From Rhizoclosmatium globosum (lineage: Eukaryota; Chytridiomycota; Chytridiomycetes; Chytridiales; Chytriomycetaceae), in the NCBI GenBank assembly GCA_002104985.1, contig MCGO01000008.1, positions 186,001-250,000 on the forward strand: a stretch of 64,000 nucleotides of DNA, read 5' to 3'. Positions 23,288 through 34,980 of the stretch are shown one piece after another. Both the position numbers and the translations under genes were made by a program. Positions within the stretch are counted from its first letter, which is position 1. The number at the start of each line of letters is the position of its first letter. Below the pieces are notes generated by a model. That model saw only the letters and a list, made by a program, of their open reading frames with translations, had not been told where the DNA came from and did no database searches.

Positions 23288-24685
23288 TTACGCAAGCTTA
23301 GCCTTGATGGCAGCCTCCAACTTTCCGTTGTCAGCAGCAAAGTTACGGATTCCCTCAGAAAGCTTCTCAGTGCCATGGCATCCTGGTTCATGTCCCAACG
23401 GAAAGACTTCTCGTCGTAGGTGCGTCTTGGAATGTCCAAAGCCTGGGCCTTGGCAGCGCTCAATCTTGGCTCCAACACCTTGGTGTCCTTCTGGAGTGAC
23501 TCCAACAAAGCTGGGGAGATGGTCAAGTAGTCACATCCAGTCAACTCCTCAATTTCTCCAGTGTTACGGAAAGAAGCTCCCATCACAATGGTCTTGTAGT
23601 CGTACTTCTTGTAGTAGTTGTAAATGTTCTGAACGGAGATAACTCCTGGGTCCTCAGTCTGAGTGTATGAGTTTCCAGTGCTCTTCTTGTACCAGTCAAG
23701 AATTCTTCCAACGAATGGAGAGATGAGGGTAACCTTGGCCTCAGCACAAGCAACGCCTGGGCGAATCCAAAGAGAAGGGTCAAGTTACAGTGAATTCCGT
23801 AGTTGCCTCAAGCTCCTTGGCAGCCTGGATACCTTCCCAGGTAGAAGCAATCTTGATCAAAACACGGTCCTTGGAAACTCCAGCCTCGTCGTAAAGAGCG
23901 ATGATACGCTTAGCCTTGGCGATAGTGGCATCCTTGTCGAAAGACAATCTGAATACGGGATTTAGCTGACAAACTGAATTTGAAATCGCTCGAACCTGGC
24001 GTCAACCTCAGTGGAAACACGGCCTGGAACAATCTTGAGGATCTCAGAACCGAAGTTGACAAGCTACGGAAATAAAATAAAGATTAGATTCGTTTAAACC
24101 TCTGAGGGCGTGACTTACGAGCTTGTCAAGAGCCCATTGGAGCTGCTCCTCCTTGTCGCTTTGAAATAGAAACGAATCAGTCAACAAGCACATATATCAG
24201 CCCTTCTATAAAAATTACTTACTTGGACTTGTTCTTGGCCCACTCAACAGCGTTGTCAATGAGCTTAGCGTATTGTGGCTTCTGGGAAGCAGCAAGGATC
24301 AAGGATGGGTTGGTAGTAGCATCCTGTGGCTTGAAGTTGGCGATGGCTGCAATACAAATATTAAGTTAGCACATCTGCAGTGAAAGCGAGGCTGGACTCA
24401 CACTCGAAGTCTCCAGTGTCAGCGACGACAGTGGTGTGCCTGTTTTTCAAATCAAACAGTTAGGTCCAGCTACGCAAGTTGCCCGGAACTGTTGAAGGTA
24501 GTTTGCAGCTTTTGCAGGCCACATCATTTATCGCTCGCTAACAGTATCGCGCGGGGTAAAACTTCAGGTTGAGATAAGCAAAGTCCCACTTCACCAGTCT
24601 TTCACACCATGAATTCGATCACTCGCAATAGGAGAAGTTTAGGGATAATGCCATACTTCTTAAGGTAGTCGAGAGTGGTGGTCAT
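23288..24685 (-). CDS. Transaldolase
   Basis: This enzyme transfers a dihydroxyacetone unit in the non-oxidative pentose-phosphate pathway. The start is [12 protein letters not shown] at 24685. Exons then give [62 protein letters not shown], and [19 protein letters not shown], which contains the Schiff-base Lys (LIKIAST). These are followed by [47 protein letters not shown] and a C-terminal AAIKAKLA. Three one-base breaks must be bridged, near 23795-23800, 23754-23757 and 23371-23375. The donor of the first intron is unclear, so the first exon is approximate. The length of about 320 residues matches the family. Confidence 0.92.
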
Positions 24686-24980
24686 TTGTGCTAGTAAGGG
24701 GCAGAAAGTTAGCAAAGTGCAACGAAACGAGACAAAGGATTCAGGGCAGGACGCCAGTATGATCACAGTAAATAGTTCATTGTTGTCTCCCAATTGATGA
24801 GACCAATCAATTGGTTGGTAGGGAGTAACTCACGTTTTTCCGAAGTGATTTTTCCAACGACGCAATGGTCTTATCGCCCTTCCAAAAACACGTTGTTCTT
24901 TGAAATTGGCGACAGAAAACTGACAAATTGATTGAAATGTGCGAATTGATTCTCTCTTCTTTCTATTGATTTTCCAAAAC

Positions 24981-25813
24981 ATGCTCAACATTACGAATCT
25001 TGGGACCAACAACCTATGTTTCACAGCAGTCGACACGACTCAACCAACTCCTGGTTTTATGCTCCTTAACGTCACGTTCTCGTCCGGTCCACAGATGGCC
25101 AGCAATATTATAAAGTCAGATTCTCGTTCCCCAACTGGTTCAGCATCGGTCCACAACCCTTTCGCGCACCCCTTGGAACTGTTACATGTAAATCCCCTGT
25201 AATCGGAAACCAAACTCAAACGATGGAGTGTACGTCGAAAAGCGCGCCAGATTTCTATGCAGTCTTCCTTCTTGGAACAAACGGATCTCCACCCAGCAAT
25301 TACGTTCAGATGTCACTTGTGAACGCTGATAATTCTTTGATATCTTGTACGTTAAAAAAGACGTGTCCTGCAATTGTGCTTCCTGCTGCTCCAACTGCTG
25401 ACGTGAACACAAACTCTGTTCCGGACGGGTACTTAAATATGCCTCTTATGGGGCCACAACCTCCATGGGTTGTTACGCTTATTTTTGGTGGGATTGGGTT
25501 GTTTCTGGAACGGTTTGTTTGGATATGTGAGGTGAGCACGATAAGAAATCGAACCTATACGATTTAAGGAGCTATTCGAAACTATTAGGCATAGAACCCG
25601 TGCCAGGCGTTCATCTCTTGAAGAAAACAGTCCTGATCCTTCGTGACCCAGAACAATTCAACAAATCCATCACCCAAAGCATCAGACGGTAACTTGACAC
25701 TCATGCAACAAGTGGCATTGAATCAACAGAAAAATAATTCAAGACCCGGTACTCCAAAATTGGCTGATCAACAGGCTCTCGTGCAAAAAGGGCAAGAGAA
25801 CTTAAAACTCTGA
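24981..25813 (+). CDS. Single-pass membrane protein with Cys-containing ectodomain (first of a tandem pair)
   Basis: The product opens MLNITNLGTNNLCF and has an Asn/Ser/Thr-rich, N-glycosylation-rich outer part, including a Cys motif ISCTLKKTCPAIV. One membrane segment follows (WVVTLIFGGIGLFLER), then a basic stop-transfer (HRTRARRSS) and a polar cytosolic tail ending VQKGQENLKL. One intron lies at about 25531-25589. Two one-base frame breaks must be bridged, near 25134-25136 and 25641-25644; the hydrophobic pattern and composition run on across both. No signal peptide is visible at this ATG, so an upstream exon may exist. I do not recognise a family. The gene downstream has the same layout. 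Confidence 0.5.
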
Positions 25814-25879
25814 CAGCAAAGAGTGAAAAGGAAAGAGAGAAGTGATAACATATAAATATTTTTATCAAACACGAATAAA

Positions 25880-27667
25880 ATGAATGGGATTTTCAAAGCA
25901 GGAGAATCTCATATGGACTCAGACAATCAGGGTATGACCACGTCATCTATGGGCCAGAGCTGTTGCTATTCTACTAGTATATATACCGAATCAAATACCG
26001 CGGTTCCAGTCAGTTACGTGAACCTCACAGTGTATGAGCAAGTGTCAGCCAAGAGTCTCAACTATTCCATCAATTTGCTGTTCCCATATCCGTATATTAC
26101 AACAACTGAGCCCTACCAAACTCTGAAAGGAAGTGCTGAGTGCAGCAATACTGTTTTATTCCTTGGAAACACGACAAAGTCATTACCGTGTTCATCAACA
26201 AATTCACCAGTGTTTTCTGCAATTTATGCAATCTTGATTCCTCAGTATGCAGGGACGCCCACCTTCCAAGTAAACATGACACTTGGACTTCCGCCTAAAC
26301 AAACCGCGTGTAGTCTCCAGCCTGATTGCGGTGCATCAGCGTTCTCTCAGCAGGTCAACAATTTTGCCGGAATCACACCACCAGGAGAAGGAATAAAGAC
26401 AGAAGACCATTCCGGACAAATTTGGATAGCAGGAATCGGGTATCAAAGTCCATGGGCTGCGGTTGGAATGGCCGTCGGTTGCTGTGCAGGTCTTGCAATT
26501 GGGCTCTTGTTGTTACAACAGCGTGCCATTGCGAGACAAGAGTCATTGTTTGGAGACGACTTTGAAAACAAAACTGCTGTAAATATTAATCAGACCACGG
26601 AAAATATCGCTGAGGAGCCTGTTACGATGCCTTCGTTGATTCCACTTCAAGAATTAGAAGAAATTGTTGTTCAAGAGTCAACACAGAAGGAAGATACGGC
26701 TTTGCCCCAATTAAATGAAGCACCAGAGTATGAACTCAGATCGTACGATAACTTGAACTTTGAATCAAGGGAGGAGGCAAACAACTTGTATTCAGCTGTG
26801 ACTGTCACTAGTTATTGTGAGCAAGAGCAGTCTGAAGTTTCTCCACCTCTAGAAGTAACGCCTCTCCCATCTATCACTCCGGATGTGAATGAAGAAGCAT
26901 TGTCACTTCCACTTCAACAACCAACAGTCTCCTCAACCGAGCCAGTGGCTCAGGATATCCCTTCTGCGGCTCCACCCAAAATAGATGCAGAACCTATCAA
27001 ATCCCAAGATTTGGAAAGAGAATTAGTAGTGGCATCGGAACGAAGCTCGCTCGCATCAGAACGCCGACCTTCTCACGTCAAAGAATTAAAAGCAAGATTT
27101 GAAGCGAACGCATTGGAGCTGAAAGCAAAAAAACTCGAAGAATATAAACCTGTTCCCAAAGCGAAAATCAAGGTGGTTGTTGAGACCAAGGACATTCTTG
27201 CAAATACGAACCAAGAAGTACTCGAAATCCAGAAACCACCGACTCAATCTCACGTAAAGCCGAATGATACAATTTTACCACACTTGGTGATTCCTGCTAT
27301 TGATGTTCCCGTCGTTGAGGTTGCTCCCATCCAACCACTTGCCCCAGAACCTTCCTTGAAAGCAAACATCGAAGGTCCACCTGTGGAAGTCGTACCCTCT
27401 AGATCTCGACGACCAAGTACAAAGCTTGAACCAATTCAAGAAGACAAGCCATTAGATTTTGGCAGAAAGGTACGACACGGAAGAAAAGCAAAGTCTCTGT
27501 ATAAACAGCAACTGCAACAGGAGTTCATTAAGGAGTACGGGTATGCTGTGGGAAAGACACTGAGGGAAGCAATAGTTCAATCAGCAGTTCAGGCAGTAAT
27601 CGTTCCAACAACGCAAAAGAAGAGTCCAACTAGAAGTCCATTATTATTTCTCTTTGTTTCCTTGTAA
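25880..27667 (+). CDS. Single-pass membrane protein with long cytosolic tail (second of a tandem pair)
   Basis: This single open frame has 595 codons. Residues about 1-190 form an extracellular-type region with many N-x-S/T sites (NLTVYE, NYSINL, NTTKSL, NMTLGL) and a Cys motif TACSLQPDCGAS similar in spacing to the one in the preceding gene. A membrane segment lies at about residues 190-215 (AAVGMAVGCCAGLAIGLLLL) and is followed by QQRAIARQ. The remaining 370 residues are a Pro/Glu-rich tail with a helical stretch (VKELKARFEANALELKAKK). No signal peptide is evident at this ATG. The tandem position and shared layout with the neighbour suggest duplication. No family recognised. Confidence 0.65.
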   Translation: MNGIFKAGESHMDSDNQGMTTSSMGQSCCYSTSIYTESNTAVPVSYVNLTVYEQVSAKSLNYSINLLFPYPYITTTEPYQTLKGSAECSNTVLFLGNTTKSLPCSSTNSPVFSAIYAILIPQYAGTPTFQVNMTLGLPPKQTACSLQPDCGASAFSQQVNNFAGITPPGEGIKTEDHSGQIWIAGIGYQSPWAAVGMAVGCCAGLAIGLLLLQQRAIARQESLFGDDFENKTAVNINQTTENIAEEPVTMPSLIPLQELEEIVVQESTQKEDTALPQLNEAPEYELRSYDNLNFESREEANNLYSAVTVTSYCEQEQSEVSPPLEVTPLPSITPDVNEEALSLPLQQPTVSSTEPVAQDIPSAAPPKIDAEPIKSQDLERELVVASERSSLASERRPSHVKELKARFEANALELKAKKLEEYKPVPKAKIKVVVETKDILANTNQEVLEIQKPPTQSHVKPNDTILPHLVIPAIDVPVVEVAPIQPLAPEPSLKANIEGPPVEVVPSRSRRPSTKLEPIQEDKPLDFGRKVRHGRKAKSLYKQQLQQEFIKEYGYAVGKTLREAIVQSAVQAVIVPTTQKKSPTRSPLLFLFVSL

Positions 27668-27678
27668 TATTATCTTCC

Positions 27679-28260
27679 TCAAAGAGTTACTTCTCCAACC
27701 TTTTTCCAATTCTCTACGGGGCCTTCTGTATTCCAAAGCTCAATGACATTTACTTCAACGACTGACCCAACGATACCAGCCCAGTCAGCATTGTTTTTTA
27801 TCTCATCAATCACGTTCTGTTTCGTTTCAGCACTCAAATCCCCATAAACGAGGGAAAGATGTGGCCAATATGATTCAGAGTGGGGGGTGGGTACACAGCA
27901 CGCAAAGCAGCATTCAGCTCCAATAGCTCCTTGTTTCTTCGGATTTCGCCATGACGCACTAAGTTTAAATTACTTCATCATTTCAAGAGAATCGTTATCG
28001 CACCTGAAAGAACAAGTCCTTTGTAACAAGCTCTGTAAGAGTCACTTTGAATGGACCATGGACGCAGCCGCCTGTTTGATCTTTGTAGATGCCTCATCTG
28101 GAGTTGCAACGACTGATCCAAGAAGAGTAATGTGTGGAGCCCACTTGGGAGTGCCCAGTTTGCTGCTAAAATGACCAACAATATCATCGAGCTTCTTGTA
28201 AAGGTCTGAATCTTTCGGAGGACCAATCCAGAGTGACAGTCCTGGAATTGTATGTGCCAT
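27679..28260 (-). CDS. 2H phosphoesterase (cyclic-phosphodiesterase type)
   Basis: The start is MAHTIPGLSLWIGPPKDS. The two catalytic tetrapeptide motifs of the 2H family are both visible: HITLLGSV near residue 42 and HLSLVYGDLS near residue 130. The C-terminus EVNVIELWNTEGPVENW matches the fungal/plant cyclic phosphodiesterase group, which opens ADP-ribose 1'',2''-cyclic phosphate, a by-product of tRNA splicing. One intron lies at about 27961-28008. Two frame changes are needed: one missing base near 27928-27932 and a change in the other sense near 27883-27893 in a C-rich run. The gene sits 50 bp downstream of the proteasome gene on the same strand. Confidence 0.8.
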
Positions 28261-28309
28261 TGCTTTGCAAGAAGTTTTATTGAACCAATTTGGAAAAGAA
28301 ACTTCAGGT

Positions 28310-29960
<1,651 letters not shown>

Positions 29961-30176
29961 GCTGCGAGAGAGTTAGGCGTTTGTTTGAAGCAGGAGGTAT
30001 TGGGGGTGCACGCAAGGTCCTTCGCTGCGCATTGGATGCAATATTCTCCGTGCCCACCAGAGTGTCCCATTGCCTGCTGGCCAGGCAGTGCTGTCGTACT
30101 TCGAGGAGTATGCCGAGGAGTATGCTTGGTGTGGACGCGTCCTCTCACCTTTCGATAATTTTTCTTTCTTCCCAAA
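29961..30176. promoter_or_regulatory. Divergent promoter region between RPT4 and the HIT-finger gene
   Basis: These 216 bp separate two ATGs in opposite directions. A perfect 12-bp tandem duplication (CGAGGAGTATGC twice) lies at 30102-30125. No PACE-like proteasome element (GGTGGCAAA) is visible on either strand. Confidence 0.5.
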
Positions 30177-31585
30177 ATGCAACAAACGAATTGTGGAATG
30201 TGAGTAACTCTTCTGAAGAATCTATTAGTGTAATCTGACTTGACCCTTGTAGCTGTACTTCACAGCCTTTCAAGTACACTTGTCCTCGATGCAACCTCAA
30301 CTACTGCTCACTGTCATGCTACAAACACGAGTCACATTTGCAATGCACAGAATCTTTCTATAAGGACAATATACAGCAGGAAATGCAGTCTAAGGGTGGT
30401 TCAGCTGCCAGCAAGTACTATCTTGGTGAAGAAACTAAAGTGCCGGATACAAGTGAGGCGGACATGAAGAGGAAGATGATGCAACTATTGCAGCGGTTTG
30501 AAAGCGGAGATCACGGAGCTTTCGATGAAGAAGTTGGAGAGGAAGATGACGATGATGTGCTGGAGGAACGACTAAAGGGATTGGATCTTGGTGCGTAGTT
30601 TACCTACTCTTCCTTTCAGCCATCCGTAATCGAATCCATTTTAGACTCAATATCTGTGGAAGATTTGATCGCTTTACTGCCGGAGTCGCACCTGAAGGCG
30701 TTCGAAACGCAAATACAACAATCAGGCTTGCTTGACTCTGAAACCTTCACTGACGCTCTGACAACGCCATGGTGGATTCATACCAATTCAGGAAGCTTGA
30801 TTCAAGACATTGACGAACCCAAGAGTTCTCAATCCCAAACGATTCCCTCTCACCTGTCAAGCATTGTTCCATTCTCCACTCTCACCAAAGCGCAACCGCA
30901 TTCATCACTCCCATTCAATATCGCTGAACTTTTATGTATCTACTCAATCGTATGGCGTCACTTTAACGGAGAATTCAGTCTTGAGGAGGAGCAGGATGCT
31001 CGAACGCTATTGACTCAACTTTCACTGATTCTGAAAGATCAAGAAGGTGGTGGTAGCTTTGGTTATGATAGTGTAGAATCAGCAGTAATTGGCGTCTGGG
31101 ACCGAGTGATTCGAGTATGGTTCTCACATAATAATGTTGATAATCAATGATAACCAATCCTTATTCAGATGAACTCAATATTCTTGCCTGATACAATTTC
31201 ATCTTCTGAAGCTCCTGCGAAGAAAGTTCTCGAAGTCCTCTTCACTGACCTTCAACACCTCATCAGCTCCAGAAATACAGTTGTTGCTGCACTGTCACAC
31301 TTGCACGATATTTTTGCAACCAAACCCCAAGTGAAGGAATTTAAGAAGATGTATCAACGGATATCGAAAAAGATACTGTTTTATACGTGTTTTGCTGCTG
31401 ATTCCATTGTGTCCCCAGACACGCTATGGAAAATGTTGGGAAGGCAAGCAATGGTATGTGCAGCGAATAGAAATACAATGGAGCAACAGGATAGCGTGTT
31501 GGGTCACAATGCAGAGTATGTTCGTGAAGAGGTATTGAAAACGATGCAGAGAGAGGAGCGAAAAGATCTCGTGACAGAAATATAA
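30177..31585 (+). CDS. HIT-type zinc-finger protein, ZNHIT2-like
   Basis: Four exons are in phase. The HIT finger begins MQQTNCGIC and continues with KYTCPRCNLNYCSLSCYKH and a final Cys, which is the full zf-HIT cysteine/histidine set. An acidic stretch follows (EEVGEEDDDDVLEE), then the middle-domain signature of ZNHIT2, which includes TPWWIHTNSGS, PFNIAELLCIYSIVWRHFNGE, and a C-terminal helical part (RNTVVAALSHLHDIF). In animals and fungi such proteins bind the R2TP/RUVBL chaperone and help assemble the U5 snRNP and other complexes; that role is known for the family and inferred here. The first exon has only 29 nt. Confidence 0.85.
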
Positions 31586-31686
31586 CTACTTGTGTATCGT
31601 TGATATGGTATTTTTATTGAAGATGTCTTCAATATCAAACAGCGCATTATCCCACTATGAACAGGCGTCCGTATTTATTGACGCAT

Positions 31687-32471
31687 CTATTTCATGAATG
31701 GGTTCTGCTTCAAGTGAATTGGAGTTTGTTCCTCAGGGGTCTCAGGTATAGTCTTGGTCAGGCCCTAAATTACAAATGGATTAATATTAGGTTCGAAAAT
31801 AAAAGTGAGATTTGAAACTGCCGCTACGTCAGCACTTCGTCGCGACAAGGCTTCCAGTGTATTCGCCTTCTTTTCATCGCTCATTCAACTAACCAATTTG
31901 GTGAAAACACAGTCGTTGAAAGGCTTCTCCTCGGCTCTGCATTGCCACAAGTGGTGGTTCTTCTTGTCCAAGCACTCCCAGTGTTTCTTCCATTCAGGCT
32001 CGCAGTTGGCTTTCAGTTTGTTGATTCTGTGATCAAATATTGAGATTGCATTTCCAGTCAAGAGGGGACTTACAAGTCAAGAGCGCATCTAGTGACTCTG
32101 CGACCCTCCTTTAGACACTTCTCAGGGTCCTGGGTTCCGTTCTTGCAAAGCATAAAGTCCTCAGAGTAAGGCCTGAAGTCCAAGAGTCAATGCATATTCG
32201 ATACTCCAAGGCATATAGGAAGGTTCGAGGTCCCCAACACTCCGCCCATTCTAATCCGTGAATTTTCCAGTATTGATGTGTAATTCGGTGATTGTACTAT
32301 GTCCATGTCCCGATGAATAATAGTTGACGCTGTGAATGCATCGCTCCCAAGACAGATCAGCACGTTCAAAGAAAGCACGTACTTGCAGAACTGGGCAAAG
32401 TGGAAGGCCATTGACTCGAGCGGGGCCGAGGTCAAACCAACTTCGGCAACGGAAGGGATTGAGTCAGGCAT
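31687..32471 (-). CDS. Mitochondrial complex I accessory subunit NDUFA8 (twin CX9C)
   Basis: Four exons encode about 140 residues. Paired cysteines are in YSEDFMLCKNG and EKCLKEG, TRCALD and LKANCEPEW, HWECLDKKNHHLWQCRAEE, and FNDCVF, giving the double CHCH arrangement of NDUFA8, the 19-21 kDa subunit of complex I in the intermembrane space. The final exon (GLTKTIPETPEEQTPIHL) matches the conserved C-terminal extension of fungal members. The start at 32471 (MPDSIPSVAEVG) is the first ATG of the coding exon; an upstream exon is possible. Introns of about 140 and 215 nt are unusually long for this window. No frame break. Confidence 0.88.
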
Positions 32472-32829
32472 CGGCGTCTTGTCGACCCAGAGACCATCGA
32501 CAAAGATTCCTGAGAACAAACAACGGGCGTGTTAGACAGCACCGGAGACAGAGACAGCGACACAGCCAAAGAAGAAAGAGACAAGAAACAAAGAGAGAAC
32601 TTCGAGATCGCTTTCGTGGTTCCAGCCTGGACCTGCACTACCACCCACCACCTTCACCATCGCTACTTCCATACTCGTACGCGATATCCACTTCCTGCGC
32701 GTCGACCCACGGGAAACCGCCTTGTCTTTGATGCTCACCTTCTCTGTGTGTTGTCATTTTTGCGCTTTTTACCCTCGCACAAATCCAACCATCCTTTCCC
32801 AATCCACACTAGTAACCTTACGATTGAAC

Positions 32830-33502
32830 ATGTTCCGACGAAGTATCCTCGCACTATCTGCTGCACTGCCACCACTACCGTGTGCTTATATCCCCCTTCA
32901 TTCATGCATTCATTCACGTCATCCGCCGTGCCACTAAGCAGCTGCACTGCGACTCTCCAGCTCCTCCCTTGAAATCTCAAAAGGAACTCGAACGCGAAGC
33001 TGCAATCGCCGCAGCAAAAAAATACTCATCGCCCATCTTCCAAGGAACACCTGTGGCTGCAACTCTTTTGATGCATCAGGCGGCAAAGATCTTTGATAAG
33101 CAGTTTGATTCGTTGCTGGAAATGAGTGCCGTCTTTGTCCTTCCTGAAAATGTCCCTGATCGTGGTGCTTACTCGAAAAACGCGTCGGATCAGGAAGATG
33201 AAGAGTCTCGGATGATTAAAGAGTTTGGTTACTCTGAAAGTGGTGGCTTTTTGGGTACCTGGGCAACTGGTGTGGAAGTAATTGTTCCTGTCTTCGAAAA
33301 ACTGAGTGAAACTGAAGAAGCTCGACTGGGAAGTGTAGGAATTCGTAAACGGCCAGTTGGTTCACTGAAAATGAAAGGAAAATGTACATATGGATGTGCT
33401 GTTGTCCAATTAATGCATATGCAAGTTTTGAAATTAGATGGTACTGTGGTGTGGGAGAAGGATGTGTCTGCTCAAACCGCGTCATCTTCTGCACGTAAAT
33501 AA
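32830..33502 (+). CDS. Conserved-looking hypothetical protein, possibly mitochondrial
   Basis: The downstream open frame (from about 32936) encodes roughly 190 residues: EREAAIAAAKKYSSP, a helical segment LLMHQAAKIFDKQFDSLLEM, VFVLPENVPDRGAY, GFLGTWATGVEVIVPVF, and a C-terminal GCAVVQLMHMQVLKLDG. The ATG at 32830 opens MFRRSILALSAALPP, a plausible mitochondrial presequence. Joining it to the main frame needs either an intron that I could not place in phase or one missing base. I recognise no family. Confidence 0.5.
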
Positions 33503-33696
33503 GAATAAATACAATCAACTGATAGTAATTATATTGTTTTTATGCTGTGTTTGTTGTGTACTCTGTGATAGCCCATTTGCTTAAACCTTTAGTAATCTCA
33601 TTAAATATTTTGTACACCAATGAATACATTCAGCAGATAGAGAATTTGACAAAGATTGGGTCCTTTGTTCTCCGGTCCTTGTGCAGGGTTGCGTTA

Positions 33697-34980
33697 ATGG
33701 TACGGGGAGAAGCGGAGGTTTCCGCCGCCCAGATTCTATCATTGAAAATTGGCAGCCCTTGCTTTGTTCCATTGCACCTCGCGCCCCAGCCCAACAACCA
33801 GCCTGCGGACTCGCCTTCATTGAATCTATTGTTGCAACATCAGGCAACTCGTAGCTTGAAGAACCCCGACGAAATCACATTGAACAATTGGAGGCCCAAC
33901 TGCCCCCACATACTTATAACTCTGGCTCAAGAGACACTCACCGACGACATCGAACAATCCCGCTCGAATGGTGAGGACACATCTCTTGGCGAATCGATCA
34001 TGTGTCTTCGATATGGTACTTGGCTGGCAATTGAACACTAACGCTTTGCTTGCTGACAGACTAACACTGTCAACCTAACCCTACTACAACAACCATACGA
34101 TGTGCGACAATCATATGGAAGCGGAAGTCAATGGCGCCCTATGAAGAATGTCCCCATGTAAGTCGTGACGAACCTCCATTCATTGTGGACGGTTCAAGTC
34201 CAATTCATGAACCATAGACCCTGATCAGCCCTACACCACAGCCTAAAACTAGACGGTTGCACTTTCGACGATGCAGTCTTCTTCATTTGTCGGCCATCGC
34301 TATGGACGAGGTGAGTGTGCACTGATGCAGTGATGATGCCGCTTACGATCTCTCCAAAAACGGCTCTAATTCCGCCACCCCCAACACCACACCAACAGTG
34401 ATGATAAACGAAACATGAGCAACAAAAGTCCACCATTTCTACACATTCCAGTTGCAGCAGATGTACCAGAATCACCAAAAATGCCAGGACCCTCCAACCC
34501 TCTATTTGACCTTCTCAACAGCGAAGACCTACCTCCATCACCCGCATCCTCATCACGACCCAATGAAATAACCCATAAATTATGTAAAGTCGTCCCAGCT
34601 CCGGGCTACAACACGTCGTATAATCTTATTGGTCAAGACCTTGCGCTGGCACAAGTCCTAGAAGATCTTGTGGGCGACGAAGGAATCTATTTTGTATTTC
34701 AAGACCTATGTGTTCGATGTACAGGCAAGTTTCGACTGCATTTCGATGTTTTTGATATTCGGAGGTGAGCGTTATACCAAAGTTGTGGTTCAGATATCTC
34801 AGGATGACTAACATTGGAATGGATTTTAGACCTGGCCCAGCCATTTGCTCCGTAATAAGTGACGAGATTGAAGTATTTAGAACAAATCATTTCCCTGGAA
34901 TGCCAGATACGACAGAACTGAGCAAGTGCTTTGCAAGGCAAGACGTGCCCATCAAAATCTCGTCTCAGGGTCCAGGATAA
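33697..34980 (+). CDS. Velvet-domain transcriptional regulator
   Basis: The velvet fold is recognisable across exons. It starts NLTLLQQPYDVRQSYGSG (34082-34153), continues ILKLDGCTFDDAVFFICRP, then after a Pro/Ser-rich insert reads YFVFQDLCVRCTGKFRLHFDVFDI, and ends AICSVISDEIEVF and FPGMPDTTELSKCFARQ. The pairs QQP, F-F-DL-VR--G-FRL-F-L-D and FPGM--T-LS--FA-QG are the family hallmark. Velvet proteins (VosA, VelB, VeA) are fungus-specific regulators, related in fold to Rel/NF-kB, that link development to secondary metabolism. Exons from about 34072 onward are in phase. The upstream exon from ATG 33697 (MVRGEAEVSAAQ) reaches about 33972, but its splice to the velvet part is not in phase as given, so the N-terminus is uncertain. 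Confidence 0.72.
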
